Below, one piece after another: positions 48,188-56,914 of a stretch of DNA of 64,000 nt. The notes under the pieces are model-generated. The model was not told the DNA's origin, did no database searches, and worked only from the letters and a program-made list of their open reading frames with translations. The DNA comes from Morganella morganii (GTDB lineage Bacteria; Pseudomonadota; Gammaproteobacteria; Enterobacterales; Enterobacteriaceae): positions 647,337 through 711,336 of the forward strand of contig NZ_NRQY01000001.1 in the NCBI RefSeq assembly GCF_003996855.1, read 5' to 3'. Each line of letters begins with the position of its first letter. Position 1 is the first letter of the stretch. The position numbers and the translations under genes were made by a program.

Positions 48188-50443
48188 ATGCTGACTATCG
48201 ATTTACATCAACTTATCCGGCGCTTATCGCCGCCGCTGGTGACGGCACTGGAGGATGCGGCGCAGGAGTGTGTCCGCCGTCATCACCGCGCGGTCACACC
48301 GCTGCACTGGCTGCTGGTGATCGCAGGCTGCCGTGAACTTACCTGGTCTGCGGCACCGGCGGATAACGCGGCTCTGCAATACAGTCTGAATGATGCGCTG
48401 GCACTGCTGCCGCAGACAGCGGATGCCTCCCCGGTATTTGCGCCGGAACTGACAGAACTGCTGAAACAGCTCTGGCTGCATGTTTCGCTGAATCAGGGCG
48501 GGCAGCAAATCAGTGATATCCATATTTTACAGCTGCTGCGCCAGACGGCGTGCAGCGGCATTCCGCCTGCGGTAACGGCATGGGTACAATCCGTGGATGC
48601 TCAGTGGCTGGCACAGCAGATAACGGCCTTACCGCAGACTGATGCTCCGGTGGTACAGGGCAGCCACTGCGCAACGCTGCTGGAGACGTATGCCCGCGAC
48701 CTGACCGCCCTGGCGCGGGCGGGAAAGCTGGACCCGGTGATTGGCCGTGACAGTGAAATCCGCCAGATTCTGGATATTTTCTGCCGCCGCCGTCAGAACA
48801 GCCCGATTATGGTCGGTGAGGCAGGCGTGGGGAAAACCGCCATCGCGGAAGGGCTGGCGCAGCAGATCAGTGACGGCAATGTGCCGGAGCGTCTGCGCGG
48901 CTGCGAAGTGTGGGAGTTGGATTTGACGGCATTACAGGCGGGTGCCGCTATGAAAGGGGAATTTGAGCAGCGGCTGAAAAACCTGCTGGCGGAGATCCGC
49001 ACCGGCAGCACAGAAAAAATTATCTTTATCGATGAAGCCCATACCCTGATCGGTGCAGGCGGCACGGCGGGTCAGGGGGATGCAGCGAATATCCTCAAAC
49101 CGGCGCTGGCACGCGGGGAATTCAGAGCCCTGGCCGCCACCACCTGGTCCGAATACAAACAGTTTATTGAGCCGGACCCGGCACTGACCCGGCGTTTCCA
49201 GCCGGTAAAAATCGCCCCGCCGGATGAGGCAACCACGCTGACCATCCTTAATACCCTGAAACCGGTACTGGAGCAGCATCACGGCCTGCCGGTGACAGAA
49301 GCCGCCTGTGAGGCGGCGGTACGGCTCTCTGTCCGCTATCTGCCGGAACGGCAACTGCCCGATAAGGCTATCAGTCTGCTGGATACCGCCTGTGCCGGGT
49401 TATCGGTTTCTCGTTCAGTCACACCGGAAAGCGCGGCAGATGCCGTGAATGACCACCATATTGCGGAGGTGATTGCGCTGTGGACCGGCATTCCGGCCGG
49501 GCATCTGGCCGCGGATGACATTTCCCGGCTGAGCAGCCTGGAAGCGAAGGTCGCGGAGCGGGTGATCGGCCAGACCGCACCGGTGGCGGCGGTGGCACAG
49601 GCTATCCGCATCGCCCGCAGTGGTCTGAATAACCCGCTGCGGCCGCAGGGGGTATTTCTGATGTGCGGCCCGGGCGGTACCGGAAAAACCGAAACCGCAC
49701 TGGCACTCTGTGAAGCGATCTGCGGCGACGAACGGCGGATGGTCACACTGAATATGACGGAGTTTAAAGAGCCGCACAAAGTCTCCATGCTGCTGGGTGC
49801 CCCGGCAGGCTATACCGGCTACGGCAAAGGCGGTGTGCTGACCGAAGCCGTGCGCCGCAACCCGTATACGATTCTGCTGCTTGATGAGATGGAAAAAGCC
49901 CATCCGGCCATTCATGACGTGTTTTACCAGATTTTCGACAAAGGCCGCATTGCTGACAGCGAAGGGCGGGAAATCGATTTTCGGCACACGATCATCATTA
50001 TGACCAGCAATGCGGCGGAGGAAGATATTGTGGCGCACTGCCGGGATGAACGGCCGGAAACCGCTGAACTGGTGCCGCTGATTTTTCCGGCGCTGCTGCG
50101 CCATTTCCGGCCGTCGTTTCTTGGCCGCACCACTATTATTCCGTATTACCCGCTCAGTGACACGGAAATGGCAGCAATTGCCCGGCTGTCACTGGAACGG
50201 GTGGGGAAACGTATTCAGGAAACCTATCAGTGCGGGTTTGATTATTCAGATGAATTAGTCACTTATCTGTTGTCACTGCCTTATTCAGCAGAAACCGGCG
50301 CAAGAGCGGTTGAGCAGGGGATAACGGGTAAACTTCTGCAGCAGATTGCCGAAGCCTGTATTGAAAAACGCAGGCAGCAGACTGCCATCACCCGGGTTTC
50401 ATTATCAGTCACTGATAATAAACCTGTTGTTTCTATTGATTAA
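48188..50443 (+). CDS. clpV: T6SS ATPase ClpV (TssH) lacking the middle domain
   Basis: 751-residue double AAA+ ATPase (usual ClpV about 850-900). N-terminal domain about 1-160; AAA1 with GEAGVGKT near residue 210 and IIFIDEAHTLIGAG; AAA2 with GPGGTGKT near residue 493 and ILLLDEMEKAH. Between SLLDTACAGLSVSR and IAEVIALWTGIPAG there are only about 17 residues where ClpV and ClpB carry the coiled-coil middle domain. The frame is open, so the lack is clean. ClpV disassembles contracted TssBC sheaths; the middle domain helps control it. A variant or a deletion product is possible. Confidence 0.88.
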   Translation: MLTIDLHQLIRRLSPPLVTALEDAAQECVRRHHRAVTPLHWLLVIAGCRELTWSAAPADNAALQYSLNDALALLPQTADASPVFAPELTELLKQLWLHVSLNQGGQQISDIHILQLLRQTACSGIPPAVTAWVQSVDAQWLAQQITALPQTDAPVVQGSHCATLLETYARDLTALARAGKLDPVIGRDSEIRQILDIFCRRRQNSPIMVGEAGVGKTAIAEGLAQQISDGNVPERLRGCEVWELDLTALQAGAAMKGEFEQRLKNLLAEIRTGSTEKIIFIDEAHTLIGAGGTAGQGDAANILKPALARGEFRALAATTWSEYKQFIEPDPALTRRFQPVKIAPPDEATTLTILNTLKPVLEQHHGLPVTEAACEAAVRLSVRYLPERQLPDKAISLLDTACAGLSVSRSVTPESAADAVNDHHIAEVIALWTGIPAGHLAADDISRLSSLEAKVAERVIGQTAPVAAVAQAIRIARSGLNNPLRPQGVFLMCGPGGTGKTETALALCEAICGDERRMVTLNMTEFKEPHKVSMLLGAPAGYTGYGKGGVLTEAVRRNPYTILLLDEMEKAHPAIHDVFYQIFDKGRIADSEGREIDFRHTIIIMTSNAAEEDIVAHCRDERPETAELVPLIFPALLRHFRPSFLGRTTIIPYYPLSDTEMAAIARLSLERVGKRIQETYQCGFDYSDELVTYLLSLPYSAETGARAVEQGITGKLLQQIAEACIEKRRQQTAITRVSLSVTDNKPVVSID

Positions 50444-50458
50444 CATCAGGATCACGCT

Positions 50459-51175
50459 ATGTCATTGACGATTCGGATAGTCAGCGCGCCGGAGAATAAC
50501 CATCTGTCACAATACTGCTTTGACGGCAGAGACGGCACTATCGGACGTGATGCACAGGCCGATATTGTGCTGGATGACCCGCATTCCCGTATTGAGGATA
50601 TTCACGCCACACTCCGCTGCACCGCCGCCGGTTATATCCTGACTGATACCAGCCGTGACGGAGTTTTTGTCAACAACCGGCACGATGCCCTGGGGCACGG
50701 CACGGACTATCTGTTACAGGATGGCGACATGCTGGGGATCGGTGCTTTCCGGCTGCTGGTATCCTGTTTTTCCCCGCTGAACCGTGCACCGCAGCCTCTG
50801 AATACACAGGGTGAGGAAAATGCCCTGCGCAGCCTGTTCTCCCCGGCGGATGATAACACCTGTTTTGATGATGATCCGTTTCTCGGTGCCGTACCGGTGA
50901 AAAAGCCGGCACCGCATGATATCCGTTACCGTTTTTCGGCGGTGGCCAGACCGTACGGCAGTCCGGCATCTGTTCCTGAGTCTGTTCCTGAACCCGAGCC
51001 GGATATCGTACCTCAGCCGGTTGTTTTACCGCCGGAAACCCCGCTGCCGCAGGTACTGACCGGTGACAAACTCGCATTGCTGCAATCGCTGCTGCCGGAA
51101 ATCAGCCGGGCACGACACATATCGGTGTGCTCGCCGGTTTCTCTGCGGCAGCACAGGCCAAAAATAAGCAGGTGA
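50459..51175 (+). CDS. FHA-domain T6SS protein, C-terminally truncated
   Basis: 238 residues. The N-terminal FHA domain (about 1-100; IGRDAQADIVLDDPHSRIEDIHATL and DGVFVNNR) binds phosphothreonine and belongs to T6SS TagH/Fha proteins, which link to kinase-controlled assembly. A Pro/Glu-rich linker follows. The last 25 or so residues are in a different frame from the next recognisable sequence, which looks like the end of TssJ. The most direct reading is a deletion that removed the FHA C-terminal domain and most of tssJ, with the junction near 51100. Confidence 0.75.
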   Translation: MSLTIRIVSAPENNHLSQYCFDGRDGTIGRDAQADIVLDDPHSRIEDIHATLRCTAAGYILTDTSRDGVFVNNRHDALGHGTDYLLQDGDMLGIGAFRLLVSCFSPLNRAPQPLNTQGEENALRSLFSPADDNTCFDDDPFLGAVPVKKPAPHDIRYRFSAVARPYGSPASVPESVPEPEPDIVPQPVVLPPETPLPQVLTGDKLALLQSLLPEISRARHISVCSPVSLRQHRPKISR

Positions 51176-51267
51176 TTGCAGTTCTCCCGCTTCCGGTGAT
51201 GCAGATGTCGCTGTTTCTGGACGGACAGACACTGTCACTCGCGGCGGGAGACGATGATGATCAATGA
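51097..51267 (+). pseudogene. tssJ: tssJ 3' remnant
   Basis: In a frame different from the FHA gene, 51097-51267 reads NQPGTTHIGVLAGFSAAA and on through VIAVLPLPVMQMSLFLDGQT to a TGA at 51265 that overlaps the tssK start. This fits the C-terminal end of TssJ lipoproteins (PGTxxIGVxAxF, then VxPLP and a final beta strand), and tssJ normally sits right before tssK. The signal peptide, lipobox and first two-thirds are absent. Similarity is judged by eye. Confidence 0.5.
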
Positions 51268-51760
51268 AACTGCCGGTGTCTGGTGGCAGGAGGGATTGTT
51301 TCTCCAGCCGGAACATTTTATTCAGGAAAGCCGCCTGCACAGCCATTGTCTGCGGGATGTGACCCGGCAGCTGAGCGGCGGTCTGGCCGGTTTCTCCCGG
51401 CTGATGACAGATGAGTCTCTGACGGGGGCGGGAAAACTGACCCTGTTACAGGCACACGGCGTGATGCCGGACGGCACGCCGTTTGTTACAGACACGCCGC
51501 TGACGGTCAGTCTGGACGGATTATCCGGGGATATGACCTTTCTGCTGACATTACCGCTGAGCAGTGCGCCGGATCGTTTTAGCGCAAAACCGCTCAGTGT
51601 GAGTGACAACAGGGCGCCGCAGACGCGTGAGCCGGTGATGATCAGCGCCGCACACCTGAATCTGCAACTGAAATGTGCCTCACAGCGCCGTGAGGATGAA
51701 ACCGGGCTGACGGTTGCCCGGCTGCACTGCCGGGAGGGCGCCGGTGATGGTACGGCGTAA
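51254..51760 (+). pseudogene. tssK: tssK 5' remnant cut by island insertion
   Basis: 168 codons of a TssK baseplate-membrane adaptor (usual length about 445). It starts MINETAGVWWQEGLFLQPEHFI, has VMPDGTPFVTDTPL and reaches AAHLNLQL before losing similarity near codon 160. From about 51740 the sequence is the recombinase operon, whose first ATG (51747) lies inside the tssK frame. The rest of tssK, and tssL and tssM, are not in the window and may lie beyond the island's far end. Confidence 0.8.
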
Positions 51761-53084
51761 AAATTATTCTCTGGATGCGGTACCGAAGCGGGCTCAGATC
51801 GTCACGCTCCCGACGTCGTCCCATTGGCGCGTAATTGCGGGAAGCGCAATATACGATGTAAGCCAGTGGCGCTATCACGGGATCTCAGGCCACTTTGCGC
51901 ATCGTGATGCTCTGCTGATGGCCTTTTGTTCGGCGCTGGAAAGCCTGGCTCGTTTTTTCTCTCCCGCCAGCATGCGCGCCCTCTGTCGAGGTGGACTCCC
52001 CCTCTGGTTCCACTACCTCGACGCGAGGACGGATAGCGGGCAACCTGCCGTGCGTTGTCTTGCCGATATTCATCGCGATACGCTGGAGGCGTATGCCGTT
52101 TGGTTACTACACCGCCCCGCTAAAACGGCGTCAGGCCGTCACACTTATTCAGGTGCCAGAACGTTTTACAGCCAGTGCAAGTCTGTTTTGTTGGAGTGTA
52201 TTAATCTTGGAGTGTTTAGCCGCGATGGCCTACCAGATAATCCGTTCCCTAACAGCAATCGGGCTCAGGTGCCTCACCGTCCCTACTCCAGGAATGAAAT
52301 GCGACTACTGTTGTCCGCGCTGTCCACCGATTTAGCGCTTATCCGCCGTGGTGACTTTCAGGGGAGCCAAAGTGAGCGGCTGTTAGTGTATATCTTGCTT
52401 ATTGCCGCGAAAACCGGGCGTAACCCGACGCCACTTTTTGAATTACGCCGTGATGCTCTGCAGCCTCATCCACTGAAACCGGACACGCATGCGCTGCTGA
52501 TAACCTACAAGCGCAGAGGCAACAATATCGCGGTTCAGTCGCTCCGACGCACGCGGGAAATCGAAAGTGCGGTGTCTGTCCGTACCGATATTGCTACGCT
52601 GTTTCAGGAAGTTTTACGCTTTACCTCCCCTCTGGTTAATCAGGTTCCGGCGGAGCTGAAAGACTGTCTTTGGCTGTTTGAGCGAGATAAGCGGGGGAAA
52701 TACGGCGGGGGTATAACCTGCCTGAACTGCAGTAATGTCCACTATGTCACCGGCCGGTTTGTGGTAAAACACAACCTGCGAGGGGATGATATTGATCCGG
52801 CCAGCGGCGAAGAGAAGCCGCTCCAGCTGACTTTTATGCGCCTGCGTAAAACCTTCGCATCCCGGCTGTGGCATTTAACCGGCGGCGATGTGGTCAGAAC
52901 AGCCAACGCACTCGGCAATCAGCCGCAGGTCACCGACGCCCACTATCTGGCCGTAACCCAGAGATGGTTCGACGTCATCGTTTTGTCGGCAAATGCCTTG
53001 AAGCCGAACTTTGCGGAAAAGCGGATGATCCGGCCACCGTCAGCCAGCTGGCGCAAGAGATGCAAATATCGGCTGAAGAGGTGA
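51747..53084 (+). pseudogene. Tyrosine recombinase 1 of the trio, probably frameshifted
   Basis: 445 codons from ATG 51747 (MVRRKNYSLDAVPKRA; GGGAGGG 9 bases upstream). Catalytic boxes are AAKTGRNPTPLFELRRD (Arg), TFMRLRKTFASRLW and LGNQPQVTDAHYLAVT (Tyr). After AVTQRW the frame becomes nonsense, while the +2 frame reads EMVRRHRFVGKCLEAEL and continues into a Cys-rich region GVGRCSSPYYGKF...CFRCPNQVV typical of a C-terminal extension. One extra C near 52960-52963 (ACCC to ACCCC) would restore AVTPEMVRRHRF. So it appears to have lost one base in a C run, or the read has. DNA strand exchange for island excision and integration is its inferred job. Confidence 0.65.
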
Positions 53085-54796
53085 TGCGCTGCCTGGGTGG
53101 TCAACACAATACCGGCGTCGGCCGGTGCTCATCACCCTACTACGGGAAATTTTCGCCGCAGACGGGGGAAACTGTCTGCACCGATTTCCTTCATTGTTTC
53201 CGCTGCCCCAATCAGGTGGTGATGGAAACCGATTTATATCGCCTCTTCAGCTTCTATTGGCTGCTGATTAAGCTGCGTGGTCAGCTGACTCACCGTCGTT
53301 GGCATCAGACTTATGGCTGGGTGATCCGTGAGATAGATCAGGTGATTGCCCCACATTTCCCTGCGAAGCGTGTACAGCAGGCACTGGATCTCATTGAAAA
53401 CCGAGCAGAGCATTTACTGGATATTCGCGATCGCATCCTGCGTTACCGGCGTGATATCGGCGTGTCACTGCGTATTACGCACAGGGTCAAATATCCGCAG
53501 GGGTTTTCCAGCATCTACCGTGATGAGGACATCTATCTGAGCGTGCGGGTTTCCCACCTTGCCTCGCAGCATATCAACGCCCTGTGTGCCGATCAGGGCC
53601 TTGTATCCTATGCAGGATTCAAGAAGCATATCATCCATCTTAGAACGGCCTGTTATCTGATTTGCGCCGTCTTTTCCGGCATGCGGGATGCCGAACTGGC
53701 GTCCCTGGAAGTCGGGTGTTTTTCCCGGCGGGAAGGGAATGAGGGCGAGATGTTTTGTTGGCTGAAAGGACTCACCTATAAACTGGAAGCCGACCCCATG
53801 CCCGCCGAATGGATGGTCCCTGATATCGTCGGAAACGCCGTCAGGGTCGCCACCCGCCTGGGGGAACCCCAGCGGGCCCGCTGTCAGGCGCGACGAATCA
53901 AACTGGAGACCCTGCTGTCGGAAGGGGCGATGCCGGACGCTGCTCGCAACGCATTGCTGCTCGAACTGGACGAAACCCGTAAACACCAATACGCGTTGAT
54001 GGTGACCGAAAAAGAGCAAGGGCGTATTCTGGCCCTCAGCGGCTGTGTGGCGATCAGTTGCCTGCGCGACTTTGCGTCCCTGGCGGGGGTCATCGTTGAG
54101 CCGCCCGATGCCGACGGCATCAGCGATCACTCAGCCGTGTCCGTGGGGCAGCCCTGGCCGCTGGCCCCACACCAGTTTCGTCGAACCTTCGCGGTGTATG
54201 TGGCTCGCCACCTGATGGGCGATTTACGCTACCTGAGCGAGCACTTCAAGCACTGGTCGATGGATATGACCCTGTATTACGCTAAACAAGAGGGGCTCGA
54301 CCACACCCTATTCTCGGATGTGCTCACCGAGCGCGATACACTGCAAGCTCTCATGATAGAGACGTGGCTTGCCACGGATATCCCTCTTGCAGGGAAAAGT
54401 GGGAAGCGTCTTCTCGCACAACGCCTGCGGGGGGAGCTCAAGACGGTGAAGGATCTACGCGATTTCTGTCGCCAACTCGGTGACGACGTGTTTATTCGTG
54501 GCACGGGGCATTCCTGGTGCATGGCCAGTGGTAATGAGTGTAATGGCCTCGGCCTGTATGATGCGTTGCATTGCCTGTCCTGCGAGAACGGCGTGATTGA
54601 CAGTACTCAGCGCCCCATCTGGCGGGAGATACGCCAGCAGCAAATTGACGTTTTGCACTGCCCTGACCTGGGCCTCCCTTCCCAGGCGCGTTGCCTCGAT
54701 CATCTGCGCGAGGCCGAGCGTATTTTACGCGAATTAGGGGATAACGTAGAGCCTTATGACATTTCTGACGCACCGTTTTCTGGAAAAACATTGTGA
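52868..54796 (+). CDS. Tyrosine recombinase 2 of the trio (composite frame)
   Basis: Open frame of 642 codons; its true start is unclear. The first part (to about residue 190) looks like the displaced C-terminal extension of recombinase 1 (Cys motif SSPYYGKFSPQTGE...CFRCPN). The second part is a separate catalytic domain: AVFSGMRDAELASLEVG (Arg), APHQFRRTFAVYVARHL (His-x-x-Arg) and HWSMDMTLYYAKQ (His/Trp and Tyr), then a Cys-containing tail. Either the two genes are naturally fused or a deletion joined them in frame. Its stop overlaps the GTG of the next gene (GTGA), so the trio is translationally coupled. Confidence 0.65.
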   Translation: MAFNRRRCGQNSQRTRQSAAGHRRPLSGRNPEMVRRHRFVGKCLEAELCGKADDPATVSQLAQEMQISAEEVMRCLGGQHNTGVGRCSSPYYGKFSPQTGETVCTDFLHCFRCPNQVVMETDLYRLFSFYWLLIKLRGQLTHRRWHQTYGWVIREIDQVIAPHFPAKRVQQALDLIENRAEHLLDIRDRILRYRRDIGVSLRITHRVKYPQGFSSIYRDEDIYLSVRVSHLASQHINALCADQGLVSYAGFKKHIIHLRTACYLICAVFSGMRDAELASLEVGCFSRREGNEGEMFCWLKGLTYKLEADPMPAEWMVPDIVGNAVRVATRLGEPQRARCQARRIKLETLLSEGAMPDAARNALLLELDETRKHQYALMVTEKEQGRILALSGCVAISCLRDFASLAGVIVEPPDADGISDHSAVSVGQPWPLAPHQFRRTFAVYVARHLMGDLRYLSEHFKHWSMDMTLYYAKQEGLDHTLFSDVLTERDTLQALMIETWLATDIPLAGKSGKRLLAQRLRGELKTVKDLRDFCRQLGDDVFIRGTGHSWCMASGNECNGLGLYDALHCLSCENGVIDSTQRPIWREIRQQQIDVLHCPDLGLPSQARCLDHLREAERILRELGDNVEPYDISDAPFSGKTL

Positions 54797-55209
54797 AAAC
54801 AAAACGCACCGATACGCGAGCCTCTCTGGAACTTGCCCTGAAACGGCTCCAGGCGGATGTTCCCCTCACCGTGCCGAAAGGTGGAAAAATAAGCATCGCA
54901 GCGGTGGCCCGAGAGGCCGGGGTCAGCCATGCCACGATACATAACCGCTATCCGGATATTGCTGAGCATATCCGGGGAATTGTGAAACAGACGACCAGCG
55001 CCTCGCCGGCATTGCAAAAAAACCAACATGACGTTGCTTTTTACCCACCCCTGTGGATAATACACCTTTATTTACATTTGATTACAATAACCATGCTAGG
55101 GATCGCACATGCAGGGAAAACAAAAGCCGCGTTTATCAGTACGGCCGTTATGGCTGGGGCTCCTGGGGTGTATCACGGTACCGACCGTTCTGGCGACGCC
55201 GGCAGATGA
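54793..55209 (+). CDS. Third trio gene: small helix-turn-helix protein, truncated
   Basis: 138 codons from a GTG. Residues 1-68 (MKTKRTDTRASLELALKRLQ and ISIAAVAREAGVSHATIHNRYPDI, helix-turn-helix at about 34-56) match the small TnpC-type partner proteins encoded third in recombinase trios. These normally continue with a coiled coil. Here the sequence after about residue 70 is unrelated and runs into the tpsB leader and overlaps tpsB by 100 bases, so the coiled-coil half has been replaced at an element junction near 55010. Probably a broken accessory protein. Confidence 0.6.
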   Translation: MKTKRTDTRASLELALKRLQADVPLTVPKGGKISIAAVAREAGVSHATIHNRYPDIAEHIRGIVKQTTSASPALQKNQHDVAFYPPLWIIHLYLHLITITMLGIAHAGKTKAAFISTAVMAGAPGVYHGTDRSGDAGR

Positions 55210-56848
55210 TGCCCGCCTGCAGCAGGAGGCGGCACGTCAGTTTCAGCAGCAGGAACAGCAGCAAAAATCCCGCGACGATGCCCTGACCCCGAAAGCGCCC
55301 GATATCCGCCTTTCTGAAGACACCTTTTCGCCTTCTCATCTGGTTTTTCCCGAAGAAAAACCCTGTTTTGCAATTAACCACGTCACCCTGACCGGGCAGG
55401 AAGCCCTGCCGCGCTGGGTGCCACTCACCCGTCTGGCAAACCAAGCGGTGGGGCACTGTGTGGGGGTAAAAGGCATCAACCTGTTGATGAGTACGTTGCA
55501 GAACCGGCTGATCAACCACGGCTGGGTGACCTCCCAGGTGCTGGCTCCACAACAGGACCTGAGCCGTGGAGAGCTGCAACTGCGCATTGTGCCGGGTAGC
55601 GTGCGGGATGTGCGGCTGACACCGTCATCGTCATCCCGGGTCAGTTTGTATTCCGCCATGCCGGCCCATCGTGGCAACCTGCTGGACGTGCGGGACATTG
55701 AGCAGGGATTGGAAAATTTGCAACGGCTGCCGACGGTGACCGCCCGGATGGCCCTGCATCCGGGAGAAGCCCCCGGGGAAAGTGATATTGTGATAGAACG
55801 CAGCCAATCGCGATTTTGGCGTGTAGGCGCATGGGTCGATGATACGGGCACGCAGAGTACCGGCCGCTATCAGGGCGGTGTGATGCTGGCGCTGGATAAT
55901 CCGACGTCGCTTTCCGACCTGTTTTACGTCACCGCCAGCCGAGATCTGGGGTTTGCCGGTAAGAAAAGCACTAAAAACCTGTCCGGCCACTATTCGGTCC
56001 CCTTTGGCTACTGGCTGCTGGGCATCACCGCCAGTGATTATGACTATCATCAGACCATCGCAGGGCGCAATGCCGACATTCTGTATGCGGGTAAAAGCCG
56101 AACGCTTGATGTCCAGCTAAGCCGCGTGCTGCACCGTAACGCCACCTCAAAAACTACCGCCACCTATGACGTACTGGCCCGTGAAACCCGCAATTTTATC
56201 AGCAACGTTGAAATCGGTGACCAGAAGCGGCGTACCAGCGCCTGGCGGCTGGGATTAACCCACCGTCATTATCTGGGACCAGCGACGCTGGATGCGGGGG
56301 TAAGCTATCAGCGCGGTACGCGCTGGTTTGGTGCCCTGCCGGCACCGGAAGAACACTGGGACGACTATGGCGGTGTGACCGCATTGTCCAAAATCCTCAG
56401 CTGGAATGCCTCCCTCACCGCGCCCTTTGCGTTCGGCGGACAGGATTTCAGCTGGAATACCACCTGGCGGCGACAGATGAGCAATACACCGCTCACGCCG
56501 CAGGATGAGTTTTCTATCGGTAACCGCTGGACGGTGCGCGGGTTCGATGGCGAACGGACGCTCAGCGCCACCAATGGCTGGACGGTACAGAATACGCTGG
56601 CCTGGAGCACGCCCGTGCCCGCGCAGGAGCTGTATCTGGGGGCGGACTACGGGGAAGTGAGCGGCAACAGCACAACATTGAGCAACCTGACGGGCCGCCA
56701 TCTGGCGGGGTCGGTGCTGGGATTGCGCGGTGCCATCACCCCCGCCAGCGTCAGTTATGACCTGTTTGCCGGACTCCCCCTGTCTAAACCGGCCGGGTTC
56801 AAAACCGACCCGGTGACGTTTGGCTTCAGCCTGAACTGGAACTATTAA
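55109..56848 (+). CDS. TpsB-family outer-membrane transporter (ShlB/CdiB type)
   Basis: 579 residues: signal peptide ending near VLATPAD, a Gln-rich helix (QQEAARQFQQQEQQQKSRDD), a POTRA region (CFAINHVTLTGQEALP and the following domain) and a 16-strand barrel with the lid motif VRGF (RWTVRGFDGE). It ends in LNWNY, an aromatic C-terminal residue needed by the Bam machinery. It exports the TpsA protein encoded 66 bases downstream. AGGGA precedes the start by 8 bases. Intact; homologous to CdiB, ShlB and FhaC, which I cannot separate by sequence alone. Confidence 0.92.
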   Translation: MQGKQKPRLSVRPLWLGLLGCITVPTVLATPADDARLQQEAARQFQQQEQQQKSRDDALTPKAPDIRLSEDTFSPSHLVFPEEKPCFAINHVTLTGQEALPRWVPLTRLANQAVGHCVGVKGINLLMSTLQNRLINHGWVTSQVLAPQQDLSRGELQLRIVPGSVRDVRLTPSSSSRVSLYSAMPAHRGNLLDVRDIEQGLENLQRLPTVTARMALHPGEAPGESDIVIERSQSRFWRVGAWVDDTGTQSTGRYQGGVMLALDNPTSLSDLFYVTASRDLGFAGKKSTKNLSGHYSVPFGYWLLGITASDYDYHQTIAGRNADILYAGKSRTLDVQLSRVLHRNATSKTTATYDVLARETRNFISNVEIGDQKRRTSAWRLGLTHRHYLGPATLDAGVSYQRGTRWFGALPAPEEHWDDYGGVTALSKILSWNASLTAPFAFGGQDFSWNTTWRRQMSNTPLTPQDEFSIGNRWTVRGFDGERTLSATNGWTVQNTLAWSTPVPAQELYLGADYGEVSGNSTTLSNLTGRHLAGSVLGLRGAITPASVSYDLFAGLPLSKPAGFKTDPVTFGFSLNWNY

Positions 56849-56914
56849 CCCTTTAGAACGAGCGTCGGCCCGCTTTGGTCTGGCGCGTAATACACTGCCG
56901 GGAACTGCCTGACC

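Noticed and set aside
55109..56848. Naming the pair cdiB/cdiA
   Set aside because: Toxin and immunity parts are outside the window; sequence seen so far also fits hemolysin or adhesin two-partner systems, so no gene symbol was given.
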